NCBI RefSeq assembly: GCF_036346875.1
Contig: NZ_CP107852.1
Location: 1,302,001 to 1,366,000, forward strand
From: Nocardia sp. NBC_00508
GTDB lineage: Bacteria; Actinomycetota; Actinomycetes; Mycobacteriales; Mycobacteriaceae
Direction of reading: 5' to 3'
Length of the DNA stretch: 64,000 nt
Shown: positions 34,872 through 45,348 of the stretch, in pieces
Layout of the letters: each line of letters opens with the position of its first letter
Numbering within the stretch: the stretch's first letter is position 1
Made by a program: the position numbers and the translations under genes
Notes under the pieces: model-generated
Told to the model about the DNA's origin: nothing
Database searches by the model: none
What the model saw: only the letters and a program-made list of their open reading frames with translations

Positions 34872-35966
34872 TCACTTGCTCTCGGCCGAGGCCGCGCTCT
34901 TGATGTCGCGCTTGGTGTTGAACGGCGCGGTGGAGGTGGCGACGGGGGACTCACCGATGGACTCGAGCGCCTCGGCGTTGGTCTTGCCCGCCTGGCGAGC
35001 GTCCAGGTACTTGGTGAACTTCTCCGGCGTCACCGCGCGGACCTCGAAGTTCATCATCGAGTGGAAGGTGCCGCACATCTCGGCGCAGCGACCGACGAAC
35101 GCGCCTTCCTTCTCGATCTTGGTGATCTGGAAGACGTTGTCGGAGTTGTTCTCCTTCGGGTTCGGCATCACGTCGCGCTTGAACAGGAACTCCGGCACCC
35201 AGAAGGCGTGGATCACGTCCGCGGCAGCGAGCTGGAACTCGATGACCTTGCCGGTCGGCAGCACCAGGACCGGGATCTCGCTGCTGGAGCCGATCGTCTC
35301 GACCTTGTCGTAGTGCAGGTAGGACAGGATGTCGTTCTCCGGCTTGCCGTGCACCGGGCCCGGCTGCGGGTGGCCGTCCGTGGTCCGCCGCTCCTGGTAC
35401 GCCTCGAGCTGTTCCTGGCTCAGCGCCTCGCGCGTGGAGTCGATGCCGTTGAACTTGTAGCCGTCCTTGAAGTCGACGTTGCGGTAGCCGAACTTCCAGT
35501 TCCACTGGAAGGCGGTCACGTCGACCGTGACGTCGGGATTGCTCACCTTCTCGTGCACGTAGTTCTGCACGACGACGGTGAAGTAGAACAGCACGGCGAT
35601 GATGATGAAGGGGATAGCCGTGTAGGTCAGCTCCAGCGGCACGTTGTAGCCGGTCTGGCGCGGGAACTCCGGCGAGTCCGCCTTCTTGCGGTGGAAGGCG
35701 ATGGTCCAGAAGGTCAGGCCCCAGACCAGCACGCCCATCGCCAGCGCGGCGATGACCGACCAGGTCCACAGTTCCCGCATCCGGGTGGCCTGCGGCGTGA
35801 CACCCGAGGGCCAGCCGAACCGCAGCCATACATTGTCGATCGAGCAGCCCGAGACGAGCAGCGCGGTGATCCCCAAGGACACCGCCAGCCCGGCCCGCCG
35901 AAGGATGCGGCCCTGCCGACCCTTCACGGGTCGTGCCCCGATCTCTTCGCTCGCCTTGTGCGCCAC
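34872..35966 (-). CDS. ctaC: Cytochrome c oxidase subunit II
   Basis: CtaC carries the CuA centre that accepts electrons from QcrC. The 364-residue product has a lipoprotein signal (lipobox LLVSGC), two transmembrane helices, a family WxWxF segment (FQWNWKFGY), and the CuA ligands in [21 protein letters not shown] lies seven bases before the GTG at 35964-35966, so I choose that start over the upstream ATG at 35993. A charged insert around 170-215 is typical of actinobacteria. The upstream gap shares a motif with the ctaE promoter. Confidence 0.95.
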   Translation of the reverse strand: MAHKASEEIGARPVKGRQGRILRRAGLAVSLGITALLVSGCSIDNVWLRFGWPSGVTPQATRMRELWTWSVIAALAMGVLVWGLTFWTIAFHRKKADSPEFPRQTGYNVPLELTYTAIPFIIIAVLFYFTVVVQNYVHEKVSNPDVTVDVTAFQWNWKFGYRNVDFKDGYKFNGIDSTREALSQEQLEAYQERRTTDGHPQPGPVHGKPENDILSYLHYDKVETIGSSSEIPVLVLPTGKVIEFQLAAADVIHAFWVPEFLFKRDVMPNPKENNSDNVFQITKIEKEGAFVGRCAEMCGTFHSMMNFEVRAVTPEKFTKYLDARQAGKTNAEALESIGESPVATSTAPFNTKRDIKSAASAESK

Positions 35967-36328
35967 GCTCACGCCTTCCTGGTCGCCACACATTCCGACA
36001 GTGCATCGCCGGGCTGCGATCGGCCCTGACGATACGTCCTAAGCTCGTTCAGGACGCCCTCCGGGCCTGCGCGTTCACGCGCGGGTCACCTGAGAGAGAC
36101 CTGAGTACTACGCAGCGTAGACCAAACAAGCGCCCCGTTTGTCGTCGGGTCGGCTTCGACACCTGACCGAGCGCAGCGGATCACCACCACCAGCGCTTCC
36201 GGCCGGGACGCGGTGCGCACGACGCGCGGAGGCGATGGGTGCGGCATACTCGGACACTAGATTTCATCCCCTTGCGCTCCGTCCGGTGCGCGCGTATCCC
36301 GACTGCGAGAAACGAGGTTGCCGACGCC
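35967..36328. other. Divergent promoter region of ctaC and asnB
   Basis: This gap of 362 bases must contain promoters for both genes. At 36105-36120 lies GTACTACGCAGCGTAG, whose part CTACGC-A-GCGTAG is a perfect palindrome; CGTAGTAC or its complement also occurs at the ctaE promoter. No gene is apparent. Confidence 0.5.
36105..36120. promoter_or_regulatory. Palindrome upstream of ctaC
   Basis: CTACGC-A-GCGTAG (36108-36120) is a 13-base perfect palindrome, preceded by GTA so that GTACTACG is formed. It lies about 140 bases upstream of the ctaC start. The regulator is unknown. Confidence 0.4.
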
Positions 36329-38272
36329 GTGTGTGGACTGCTCGGATTCCTGGCATCTGACGAGGCGGCACCTGGCACGGTGGAGCAGGTCTACGAAGCC
36401 TTGCACTGCGTACGCCACCGCGGCCCGGACGAGCGCGGCACCTGGCACGACGAGCGCCTGATCTTCGGCTTCAACCGCCTGTCGATCATCGACATCGAGC
36501 ACTCGCACCAGCCGCTGCGCTGGGGCCCGCCCGAGCAGCCCGAGCGCTACGCGCTCACCTTCAACGGCGAGATCTACAACTATCTGGAGCTGCGCGCGGA
36601 GATCGCCGAGGCGCACGCCGCCGAGTTCCCGGACGGGAAGATCTTCCGGACCGAAGGCGACAGCGAGGCGATCGTCGCGGCGTTCCACTACTGGGGCCCC
36701 GAGGCCGTGCGGCGGCTGCGCGGCATGTTCGCCTTCGCGATCTGGGACACCGAGACCCAAGAGCTGTTCCTCGCCCGCGACCCGTTCGGCATCAAGCCGC
36801 TGTTCCTGGCCACCGGCCCGGGCGGAACAGCGTTCGGCAGCGAGAAGAAGAGCCTGCTGGAGTTGCTGCCCGCGTTGGAGCTGAGCGACGCGCTGGACCC
36901 GCGCGCGCTGGAGCACTACACGGTGCTGCAGTACGTGCCGGAGCCGGAGACGCTGCACAAGGACGTGCGCAGGCTCGAATCGGGCAGCTACGCCACCGTG
37001 CGGCCCGGCACCACGCCGACGATCACCCGGTACTTCACGCCGAAGTTCCCGGTGCGCCCGTTCGCCCCCGGCTCCGCGGAAGCGCGCTACCGGGAGATAG
37101 CCGAGGCGCTCGAGGACTCCGTCGCCAAGCACATGCGCGCCGATGTGACCGTCGGCTCGTTCCTGTCCGGCGGGATCGACTCCACCGCGGTCGCCGCGCT
37201 GGCCATGCGGCACAACCCGAAGCTGATCACCTTCACCACCGGGTTCGAGCGCGCGGGCTACTCCGAGGTCGACGTGGCCGCCGAGAGCGCCGAGGCGATC
37301 GGCGCGCGGCACGTCGTCAAGGTGGTCTCCCCCGCCGAGTTCGCCGCGGCGATTCCCGAGATCGTCTGGTACCTGGACGACCCGGTCGCCGACCCGGCGC
37401 TGGTCCCGCTGTACTTCGTCGCGAAGGAGGCGCGCAAGCACGTCAAGGTGGTCCTCTCGGGCGAGGGCGCCGACGAGCTCTTCGGCGGCTACACCATCTA
37501 CCGGGAACCGTTGTCGCTGAAGCCCTTCGAGAAGCTGCCCCGCGGGCTGCGCAGGCTGGCGGGCAAGCTGTCGGACCGGATCCCGGAGGGCACCAGGGGC
37601 AAGAGCCTGCTGCATCGCGGCTCGCTCACCCTGGAGGAGCGCTACTACGGCAACGCGCGCAGCTTCAACGATGCCCAGCTGCGCGCCGTGCTGCGCGAGT
37701 TCCGGCCCGAATGGACCCACCAGGACGTCACCGCGCCGCTGTACGCCCAGTCGCGCGGCTGGGACCCGGTAGCACGCATGCAGCACCTGGACCTGTTCAC
37801 CTGGCTGCGCGGCGACATCCTGGTCAAGGCCGACAAGATGACCATGGCCAACTCGCTGGAGTTGCGCGTGCCGTTCCTGGACGCCGAGGTGCTGAAGGTG
37901 GCCGAAGGGCTGCCGTTCGACCAGAAGATCACCAAGGAGACCACCAAGTACGCGCTGCGCCAGGCGTTGGAGGGCATCGTCCCCGCGCACGTGTTGCACC
38001 GCGCCAAGCTCGGCTTCCCGGTCCCGCTGCGGCACTGGCTGCGCGGGACGGAACTCTACGACTGGGCTCAGCAGCAGATCGCCGAGTCGCAGACCGGCCA
38101 TCTGCTGAACAAAGCCGCGATCAGCGACATGCTGGTCGCCCACCGCGCCGGGAACGCCGACCACAGCCGCAGGCTGTGGACGCTGCTGGTGTTCATGGTG
38201 TGGCACGGCATCTTCGTCGAAGAACGGATCAAGCCGGAGATCCAGGAGCCGGTCTACCCCGTCTCCCTGTAG
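36329..38272 (+). CDS. asnB: Glutamine-hydrolysing asparagine synthase
   Basis: The 647-residue product has the N-terminal glutaminase domain with the nucleophilic cysteine at position 2 (VCGLLGFLA, then CVRHRGPDERGTW and FNGEIYN), and the C-terminal synthetase domain with the ATP-pyrophosphatase loop SFLSGGIDSTAVAAL. The GTG at 36329 was chosen because the cysteine must follow the initiator; the upstream frame would bury it. ACGAGG stands upstream. Corynebacterial LtsA, the same family at the same locus, amidates diaminopimelate in the cell wall, so a wall-modifying role is plausible. Confidence 0.95.
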   Translation: MCGLLGFLASDEAAPGTVEQVYEALHCVRHRGPDERGTWHDERLIFGFNRLSIIDIEHSHQPLRWGPPEQPERYALTFNGEIYNYLELRAEIAEAHAAEFPDGKIFRTEGDSEAIVAAFHYWGPEAVRRLRGMFAFAIWDTETQELFLARDPFGIKPLFLATGPGGTAFGSEKKSLLELLPALELSDALDPRALEHYTVLQYVPEPETLHKDVRRLESGSYATVRPGTTPTITRYFTPKFPVRPFAPGSAEARYREIAEALEDSVAKHMRADVTVGSFLSGGIDSTAVAALAMRHNPKLITFTTGFERAGYSEVDVAAESAEAIGARHVVKVVSPAEFAAAIPEIVWYLDDPVADPALVPLYFVAKEARKHVKVVLSGEGADELFGGYTIYREPLSLKPFEKLPRGLRRLAGKLSDRIPEGTRGKSLLHRGSLTLEERYYGNARSFNDAQLRAVLREFRPEWTHQDVTAPLYAQSRGWDPVARMQHLDLFTWLRGDILVKADKMTMANSLELRVPFLDAEVLKVAEGLPFDQKITKETTKYALRQALEGIVPAHVLHRAKLGFPVPLRHWLRGTELYDWAQQQIAESQTGHLLNKAAISDMLVAHRAGNADHSRRLWTLLVFMVWHGIFVEERIKPEIQEPVYPVSL

Positions 38273-38460
38273 GTACTCCCCCGCCTCTTCGGGTCTTTGG
38301 CCTGTACCAGTCGGCTGGCCCCGCGGCGAGCGCTCCGGCCGTCCATCGCTGCGGGCGTTCGATACTGCGCCGCGCCCAGGAGAGACCAGCACCAGCCGCT
38401 CCGGCGGCACCCGATGCGCCGGGCGCCGCCGCCAGGCCAATAATGCAACTCGATGCCCGT

Positions 38461-38500
38461 CGGGGTGACCCGCCGCCGTCATCGTCGGCGAGTCACCCCG
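38461..38500 (+). terminator. Hairpin downstream of asnB
   Basis: CGGGGTGAC (38461-38469) and GTCACCCCG (38492-38500) form a 9-base stem closing a longer, partly paired inner region. It lies about 190 bases after the asnB stop, between asnB and adoK, which converge. Confidence 0.5.
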
Positions 38501-38520
38501 GGATCGTCAGCGCAACAAGT

Positions 38521-38642
38521 GATTTCGTGAGCACATGGGTAACTCACCGGGTACGCCCAGAACTCGAGCGGCCCAGACGCAGGACCTGAACGCAATTCCG
38601 CCTCACCCGGACTCCTACGGCCTGAATACCCGGAGAGGCGGG
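38521..38642 (+). repeat. Direct repeat, copy A, 3' of adoK
   Basis: This segment (from GATTTCGTGAGCACATGGGT to CCCGGAGAGGCG) recurs at 39741-39863 with roughly 85 percent identity by eye. It ends right at the stop codon of adoK. Together the copies bracket the whole adoK gene. The rest of the 38273-38642 gap contains only the hairpin at 38461. Confidence 0.85.
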
Positions 38643-39866
<1,224 letters not shown>

Positions 39867-39868
39867 GC

Positions 39869-40219
39869 TCAGTTGAAGGAGTCGCCGCAGGCGCAGGAGC
39901 CGGTGGCGTTCGGGTTGTCGATGGTGAAGCCCTGCTTCTCGATGGTGTCGACGAAGTCGATCGAGGCGCCCTGCACGTACGGCGCGCTCATCCGGTCGAC
40001 GGCCAGCGTGACGCCGGCGAAGTCGACGGTCAGATCGCCGTCCAGCGAGCGGTCGTCGAAGAACAGCTGGTAGCGCAGGCCGGCGCAACCACCTGGCTGC
40101 ACCGCGATCCGCAGCGCCAGGTCGTCGCGACCTTCCTGGTCCAGCAGTGCCTTCGCCTTCGCCGCGGCGGCGTCGGTCAGAGTCACACCGTGGATGGCGG
40201 TCTCGTTCTGCACAGTCAT
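39869..40219 (-). CDS. erpA: HesB/ErpA-type iron-sulfur cluster carrier
   Basis: The 116-residue product is an A-type carrier with the three cysteines of the family in GGCAGLRY and SCACGDSF. It delivers Fe-S clusters to target enzymes in the cytoplasm; LipA, encoded in this window, and QcrA are possible clients, though that is inference. It corresponds to mycobacterial Rv2204c and sits in the same place next to adoK. The start is the ATG at 40217-40219 with GAGGAGA upstream. Confidence 0.9.
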   Translation of the reverse strand: MTVQNETAIHGVTLTDAAAAKAKALLDQEGRDDLALRIAVQPGGCAGLRYQLFFDDRSLDGDLTVDFAGVTLAVDRMSAPYVQGASIDFVDTIEKQGFTIDNPNATGSCACGDSFN

Positions 40220-40416
40220 GAACTCTCCTCGAGGAACCTGGGGTCAACCCGTGAACAGCGCACGGGTTGTGTCGGTCAACACCACTAGGCTGGCTGCTAT
40301 TCCCCCATCTTGCCACCACCCGGTCCGCCGTGACACGCAACCTCCGTGACCCCGCACACTCTCGGCGAATCGGACCGCATTTCTCGCCGCGCAACCCATC
40401 GAATAGCCTGGTCGGT

Positions 40417-41088
40417 GTGAAATTGTTCCGTCGCGGCGAGTCCAGCACCACCGACGCGACCGCCGAATCGACGGTGGTCACGGACGGCGGCTCGGCCGCA
40501 GGTAGCACCCGTACGGCGCCAACGGCGACCGCGGGCAAAGGCCGTCCCACCCCGAAACGCCGTGACGCGCAAGGCAAGCGCCGCGGCCCGGTAGCACCCG
40601 CTCCGCTTACCGCGAAGGAGGCCCGCGCCCGGCGCAAGGCCGTCCGCGGCAACAAGGAGGAGCGCAAGGCGGCCGCGGCCGACCGGCGCGCCGCCGCCCA
40701 GGATCGGCGGGCCCGCATGCTCGCGGGCGAGGACAAGTACCTCCTGCCCCGCGACCAGGGGCCGGTGCGAGCGTTCGTCCGCGACATCATCGACGCCCGG
40801 CGCAACCTGGTCGGCTTGTTCATGCCGATGGCGCTGGTGCTGATCCTGTCGATGTTCGTCGCGCCCGCGCTGCAGACGATCGTCACGCTCGCCATGCTGG
40901 TGATGATGGCGTTCATGATCATCGAGGGCTTCCTGCTCGGCCGAGTCGTGAACAACCGGGTCAGGGAGCGGTTCCCGGACAGCACCGACACCGGATACCG
41001 GCTGAGCTGGTACGCCTTCGTGCGCGCTTCGCAGATCCGCAAGATGCGTGCGCCGAAGCCGCGGGTCAGCCCCGGCGACGCTGTGTAG
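40417..41088 (+). CDS. DUF3043 membrane protein
   Basis: The 223-residue product has a basic, low-complexity N-terminal half (KLFRRGE, then KEARARRKAVRGNKEERKAA) and two transmembrane segments (about 133-153 and 157-177) followed by a conserved soluble tail (RERFPDSTDTGYRLSWYAF). It is the DUF3043 family that lies at this position in mycobacteria (Rv2206). Function unknown. The GTG start at 40417 is chosen from the family N-terminus VKLFRRG; the frame is open further upstream. Confidence 0.85.
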   Translation: MKLFRRGESSTTDATAESTVVTDGGSAAGSTRTAPTATAGKGRPTPKRRDAQGKRRGPVAPAPLTAKEARARRKAVRGNKEERKAAAADRRAAAQDRRARMLAGEDKYLLPRDQGPVRAFVRDIIDARRNLVGLFMPMALVLILSMFVAPALQTIVTLAMLVMMAFMIIEGFLLGRVVNNRVRERFPDSTDTGYRLSWYAFVRASQIRKMRAPKPRVSPGDAV

Positions 41089-41120
41089 TGCTTGCGGCGA
41101 TCCGGGTCGCCGCACCAGGG

Positions 41121-41285
41121 TCAACGCTGGTGGGCACCGTTTCGGCCGACCATCGCCGCCAGTTCGGACCGCAGCCGCTCGGCGTCCCGGTCGATGACAT
41201 TCGACGAGCCCACGCGGCCGGTGCTGTGGGCGATCAGTGCGGCGACGGCCACGATGACCGCCAGGGAAACGAGGAAAGTAACCAT
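41121..41285 (-). CDS. Small single-span membrane protein (54 residues)
   Basis: An ATG at 41283-41285 opens a 54-codon frame that ends with TGA at 41121. The product has one hydrophobic helix (FLVSLAVIVAVAALIA) then a charged tail with RDAERLRSELAAMVGR. An AT-rich stretch upstream (41286-41345) fits a promoter. No clear ribosome-binding site is seen, so leaderless translation is possible. It is divergent from the GlxA-type regulator. The layout is common for small membrane proteins; no family recognised. Confidence 0.55.
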   Translation of the reverse strand: MVTFLVSLAVIVAVAALIAHSTGRVGSSNVIDRDAERLRSELAAMVGRNGAHQR

Positions 41286-41371
41286 GGCAGTAATTTTGCG
41301 GTCATTGATTTACCGCCGAAAGTGTCCGTACAGACAATGTTCGCAAAAATACGGCCAGTAGACTGGCGGGC

Positions 41372-42352
41372 ATGCTGTCGAAGGTCGCCGTCGTGCTGTC
41401 CGAGCGGATGGCCATGTTCGAATTCGGGGTCATCTGCGAGGTCTTCGGCCTCGACCGCACTGCTGACGGACTGCCCGCCTTCGACTTCAAGGTGTGCGGC
41501 GCCGAGCCCGGCGTCGCGTTGCACACAACCAGTCCGGGAATCACCGTCACACCGGAGCACGGGCTCGGACAGTTGGCCCGAGCGGATCTGGTCGCCATCC
41601 CGGCCGCCGCGGTGGACCGCGGATTCGATCCGCGGGTCGTCGCGGCCGTCCGCGACGCGGCCGCCGCGGGCGCGACCGTGCTCACCGTCTGCTCCGGAGC
41701 CTTCCTGGCCGGGGCGGCTGGATTGCTCGAAGGGCGCAAGTGCACCACACACTGGCGTTATGTGGAGCGACTCGCCGCCGACTACCCGGAGGCCACCGTC
41801 GACCCGGACGTGCTGTTCGTCGACGAGGGAGATCTGATCACCAGCGCGGGCACCGCCGCCGGGATCGACGCCTGCCTGCACCTGGTGCGGCGCGAACTCG
41901 GCAGCGGCGTCGCCAACGCGATCGCGCGGCGCATGGTGGTGCCGCCACAGCGCGACGGCGGGCAGCGGCAATTCATCGAACGCCCCGTCTCCGCGTGCAC
42001 CTCGGACAGCCTCATCCCGATCCTGGAGTGGATGAACGAACACCTCGACCTGCCCCACACGGTCGAGGAACTGGCCGCCCGCGCCAGCATGTCCACCCGC
42101 ACCTTCGCCCGCCGCTTCGCCGCCGAGACCGGGACCACCCCGGTGAAATGGCTGACCAACCAGCGCATCCTGCTCGCCAAGCAGCTGCTGGAGGAAACCG
42201 GGCTCGGCCTGGAAAACATCGCGGCCCGCTCCGGCTTCGGCTCCGGCGCTCTCCTGCGCCACCACTTCCAACGCCTGGTCGGCATCTCCCCCACCGAGTA
42301 CCGCCGCCGCTTCGGCAGGAGCCCCGAAAATGGGGCAGCGACGTCGGCCTGA
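41372..42352 (+). CDS. GlxA-family regulator (DJ-1/PfpI-like domain + AraC HTH)
   Basis: The 326-residue product has an N-terminal DJ-1/PfpI-like domain (KVAVVLSERMAMFEFGVICEVFG, and TVCSGAFLAGAAGLL with the nucleophile-elbow cysteine) and a C-terminal AraC-type double helix-turn-helix (LAARASMSTRTFARRF, LENIAARSGFGSGALLRHHFQ). Members regulate catabolic genes. The cysteine elbow is kept, but enzymatic activity is rarely shown in this class. The start ATG follows directly on an AT-rich promoter-like gap. The target is not evident; cobU follows on the same strand. Confidence 0.93.
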   Translation: MLSKVAVVLSERMAMFEFGVICEVFGLDRTADGLPAFDFKVCGAEPGVALHTTSPGITVTPEHGLGQLARADLVAIPAAAVDRGFDPRVVAAVRDAAAAGATVLTVCSGAFLAGAAGLLEGRKCTTHWRYVERLAADYPEATVDPDVLFVDEGDLITSAGTAAGIDACLHLVRRELGSGVANAIARRMVVPPQRDGGQRQFIERPVSACTSDSLIPILEWMNEHLDLPHTVEELAARASMSTRTFARRFAAETGTTPVKWLTNQRILLAKQLLEETGLGLENIAARSGFGSGALLRHHFQRLVGISPTEYRRRFGRSPENGAATSA

Positions 42353-42425
42353 CCGGTGGCACGGCCGACGCCGCGGCGGACAGCGCCCTGGGTACCACCT
42401 GCTCGGTGATTGATACCGTGCACAC

Positions 42426-42992
42426 GTGTCGCACAGTTCCTCGTCCGCAGCGCCGCGCCGCGTCCTCGTCCTGGGCGGCGCGCGGTCCGGAAAGTCGGCG
42501 TTCGCGGAGGAACTCGCGGGCGAGGTCGGCGAGTCGGTGCGCTATCTCGCCACCGCGGTGCCCGACCCGGACGACCGAGATTTCACCGAACGGATCGCCC
42601 AGCACCGCAGGCGACGGCCGGCGCGCTGGTCGACAGTCGAAAGTGCCGATCCAGCAACGGTTCTCGCCGAATCAACGGTGCCGTCGAACCCGCCTTCGGT
42701 CACCCTCATCGACGACGTCGGCACCTGGCTGACCGCCCGCATCGATGCGCGCGACGCGTGGGAGGCACCCCGCGGCACGATCACCCCGGACGCCGACGCC
42801 CTCGTCGCAGCGGTCGCCGCCTACCCGGGCAACCTCGTCATCGTGACCCCCGAGGTCGGCATGGGCGTCATCCCCGCCACCCGCTCCGGCCGTCTGTTCC
42901 GCGACGAGATAGGCATCCTCAACCAACGCCTGGCTCGAGCGTGCGACGAAGCCTACTTCGTTGTCGCCGGTCTCCCCCTCCGCCTCAAATAG
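42426..42992 (+). CDS. cobU: Adenosylcobinamide kinase/guanylyltransferase
   Basis: CobU phosphorylates adenosylcobinamide and adds GMP to prepare the nucleotide loop of cobalamin. The 188-residue product has the P-loop VLGGARSGKSAFAE, the family motif VTPEVGMGVIP, and the C-terminal RLFRDEIGILNQRLA. The start is GTG (SHSSSSAAP next). It precedes cobT and cobS in the same direction, forming the nucleotide-loop assembly group; mycobacteria have only cobT and cobS at this locus. Confidence 0.94.
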   Translation: MSHSSSSAAPRRVLVLGGARSGKSAFAEELAGEVGESVRYLATAVPDPDDRDFTERIAQHRRRRPARWSTVESADPATVLAESTVPSNPPSVTLIDDVGTWLTARIDARDAWEAPRGTITPDADALVAAVAAYPGNLVIVTPEVGMGVIPATRSGRLFRDEIGILNQRLARACDEAYFVVAGLPLRLK

Positions 42993-43195
42993 CCCGCGCC
43001 TCCCCTTTGCCGCACGCCTGCCGTCGACTCAACCGACACCTGCCTGGCGGCTAGCAGATTGCACAGTCCTGTGGGGAGCGCAGCAACCCGTCACTGCCTC
43101 GAGGGCGGTGGTCAGGTGGAGAGCGGCGGGGTTGGGCAATGGCAAGATTGGGCGGCGTAGTCGGCGGGAACCGCCATGACCGGAAAGGCTCGACA

Positions 43196-44275
43196 GTGAC
43201 GCACGGATTCGGACCGGTAGCGCCCCCGGACGCACAGTTTCGCGCGGCCGCCGAGCAGCGGCAGGCGCAGCTGACCAAACCCGGGGGCGCGCTGGGCCGA
43301 TTAGAGGTACTCGGCAACTGGGTGGCCGCGTGCCAGGGCATATGTCCGCCGAAGCAGTTCGAGCGCGCCCGCGTCGTGGTGTTCGCCGGGGATCACGGCG
43401 TCGCGCGGCACGGTGTGTCGGCATATCCGAGCGATGTCACCGCGCAGATGGTGGCGAACTTCCTGGGTGGCGGGGCCGCGGTGAACGCGCTCGCGGCGGT
43501 GGCGGGAGCCACGGTGCGGGTCGCGGACATCTCCGTCAACGCCGACACCGACCCCGAGGTGTCGAAGCACAAGGTGCGCCGCTCCAGCGGGGCGATCAAT
43601 CACGAGGACGCGCTCACCGACGAGGAAGTCCAGTCGGCCATCGCCGCGGGCCGCGCCATCGCGGACGAGGAAATCGACGCGGGCGCCGACCTGCTGATCG
43701 TGGGTGACATGGGCATCGGCAACACCACCCCTGCCACCGTGCTGATCGCCGGCCTCACCAACACCGAGCCGGTCGCCGCTGTCGGCCGCGGCACCGGGGT
43801 CGACGACGCGGGATGGATTCGCAAGGTCGCCGCCATTCGCGACGCGATGCGCCGCGCCCGCCCGGTTGTGAAGGAGCCGGTCGAACTTCTCCGCGTCGCG
43901 GCGGGCGCCGACTTCGCGGCGATGGCCGCTTTCCTTGCCCAGGCCGCCACCCGGCGCACACCGGTCATTCTCGACGGCGTCGTCGTCGCGGCGGCGGCGA
44001 TGATCGCCGAAGACCTCGCCGCGGGCGCGAGCGCCTGGTGGCTGGCGGGCCACCGCAGCACCGAACCAGCGCACGCCCTCGCTCTGCGACACCTGCGCCT
44101 CGAACCGCTGATCGACCTGGACATGCGCCTCGGCGAAGGCTCCGGCGCCCTCACCGCCCTGCCCATCCTCCGCTCGGCCGTGGCGACCCTCGCGGAAATG
44201 TCCACCTTCGCCGAAGCCGGTGTCAGCACCGCCGAGGCCGAACCGCCCGTCCCCACGCCGAACCTGCGCAAGTGA
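43196..44275 (+). CDS. cobT: Nicotinate-nucleotide--DMB phosphoribosyltransferase
   Basis: CobT activates the lower-ligand base of cobalamin as its ribotide. The 359-residue product has the family segments [38 protein letters not shown], and [10 protein letters not shown] with the catalytic glutamate. GGAAAGG precedes the GTG at 43196, which gives a normal N-terminus. It is followed by cobS. I looked for a cobalamin riboswitch in the 200 bases upstream and did not recognise one. Confidence 0.95.
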   Translation: MTHGFGPVAPPDAQFRAAAEQRQAQLTKPGGALGRLEVLGNWVAACQGICPPKQFERARVVVFAGDHGVARHGVSAYPSDVTAQMVANFLGGGAAVNALAAVAGATVRVADISVNADTDPEVSKHKVRRSSGAINHEDALTDEEVQSAIAAGRAIADEEIDAGADLLIVGDMGIGNTTPATVLIAGLTNTEPVAAVGRGTGVDDAGWIRKVAAIRDAMRRARPVVKEPVELLRVAAGADFAAMAAFLAQAATRRTPVILDGVVVAAAAMIAEDLAAGASAWWLAGHRSTEPAHALALRHLRLEPLIDLDMRLGEGSGALTALPILRSAVATLAEMSTFAEAGVSTAEAEPPVPTPNLRK

Positions 44276-44420
44276 AGCTTCAGCGCCCCGGCGACGCCGC
44301 CCATTCCCGCTCGTCGAAGCCGAGTGCGGTCCCCGCCCGCCGACAGACCGCGTGGGCAGAACCGGTGGACCGGTCCCAGCACGATCCCACGCCCGCCGTG
44401 GCACGCAGCCGAGTTTCACC

Positions 44421-45164
44421 ATGAACGGAATTCGGTTGGCGATCTCGTGGCTCACGGTGCTGCCGGTGCGCGGACCGGATGACGTCGATCGAGCGGCGGG
44501 GCGGGCGATTCTGGTGGCGCCATTGGTCGGTGCGCTGCTCGGGGCGGGCGCGGCGGGGCTGCTCTTGGCACTCACCCGGGCCGGTGCGAGTGCTGCGCTG
44601 GCCGGGTTGCTGGTGGTCGGTGCGCTGGCGTTGGCCACCAGAGGCATGCATCTCGACGGGCTCGCCGACACCATGGACGGGCTCGGCAGTTACGGACCGC
44701 CCGAGCGGGCCAGGCAGATCATGAAGAGCGGCGGGGCCGGGCCGTTCGGTGTCGCTGGAATCATGTTCGCCGTTGGCGTGCAGGCGTTTTCATTCGCAGC
44801 ATTGGCGGGCGCGGGCCGCTGGTTCGCGGTGGCCCTGGCCGTGGCGACCGGCCGCGTCGCCGTGGTGCTCGCCTGCCGGGGTATCGCCGCCGCTCCCGGA
44901 ACCGGGTTCGGCGTTCTGGTCGCGGGTACCCAATCGAGACTCGCCGCGGTGTCCTGGTCAGCGGCCGCCGTCGCGATTTCGGTCCTGGCCGTTCCCGATC
45001 GTCCATGGCTCGGCCCGCTCGCCGTCGTCGTCGCCCTCGCCGCCTCGTCGGTCCTGGTCGTCCACTGCGCCCGGCGCTTCGGCGGACTCTCCGGTGACGT
45101 CCTCGGCGCCGCTCTGGAATCCTCCGTGGCTGTCGCCGCGGCAGTGCTGTCCCTCGCCATCTGA
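44421..45164 (+). CDS. cobS: Adenosylcobinamide-GDP ribazoletransferase
   Basis: CobS joins adenosylcobinamide-GDP and alpha-ribazole at the membrane, the last nucleotide-loop step. The 247-residue product starts MNGIRLAISWLTVLPV, and contains the conserved motif RGMHLDGLADTMDG, with several hydrophobic helices. The ATG at 44421 lies about 145 bases after cobT; the frame is open upstream but lacks family sequence there. Confidence 0.94.
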   Translation: MNGIRLAISWLTVLPVRGPDDVDRAAGRAILVAPLVGALLGAGAAGLLLALTRAGASAALAGLLVVGALALATRGMHLDGLADTMDGLGSYGPPERARQIMKSGGAGPFGVAGIMFAVGVQAFSFAALAGAGRWFAVALAVATGRVAVVLACRGIAAAPGTGFGVLVAGTQSRLAAVSWSAAAVAISVLAVPDRPWLGPLAVVVALAASSVLVVHCARRFGGLSGDVLGAALESSVAVAAAVLSLAI

Positions 45165-45348
45165 GCCGTGCTCCACGGTGTCCACGCTCGCTGAAGCGTC
45201 CAGCGGCGGAGTCGGGACGAGGGCTGGACGGATCGGCGTCCGATCTACTCGAGCATCATTCCAGTTCGGCTCGGGCCGGAGTCTGGTCACTGGAATATCT
45301 CCGGCCGCGGCGCGCGGATCGTCTGGGTCGGGCAATAAAGTATGCGGT

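Noticed and set aside
36239..36328. Upstream extension of asnB to an ATG at 36239
   Set aside because: The catalytic cysteine must be residue 2, so translation has to start at the GTG at 36329.
42993..43195. Cobalamin riboswitch upstream of cobT
   Set aside because: A GTCACTG-like piece is present, but the rest of the B12-box structure is not recognisable.
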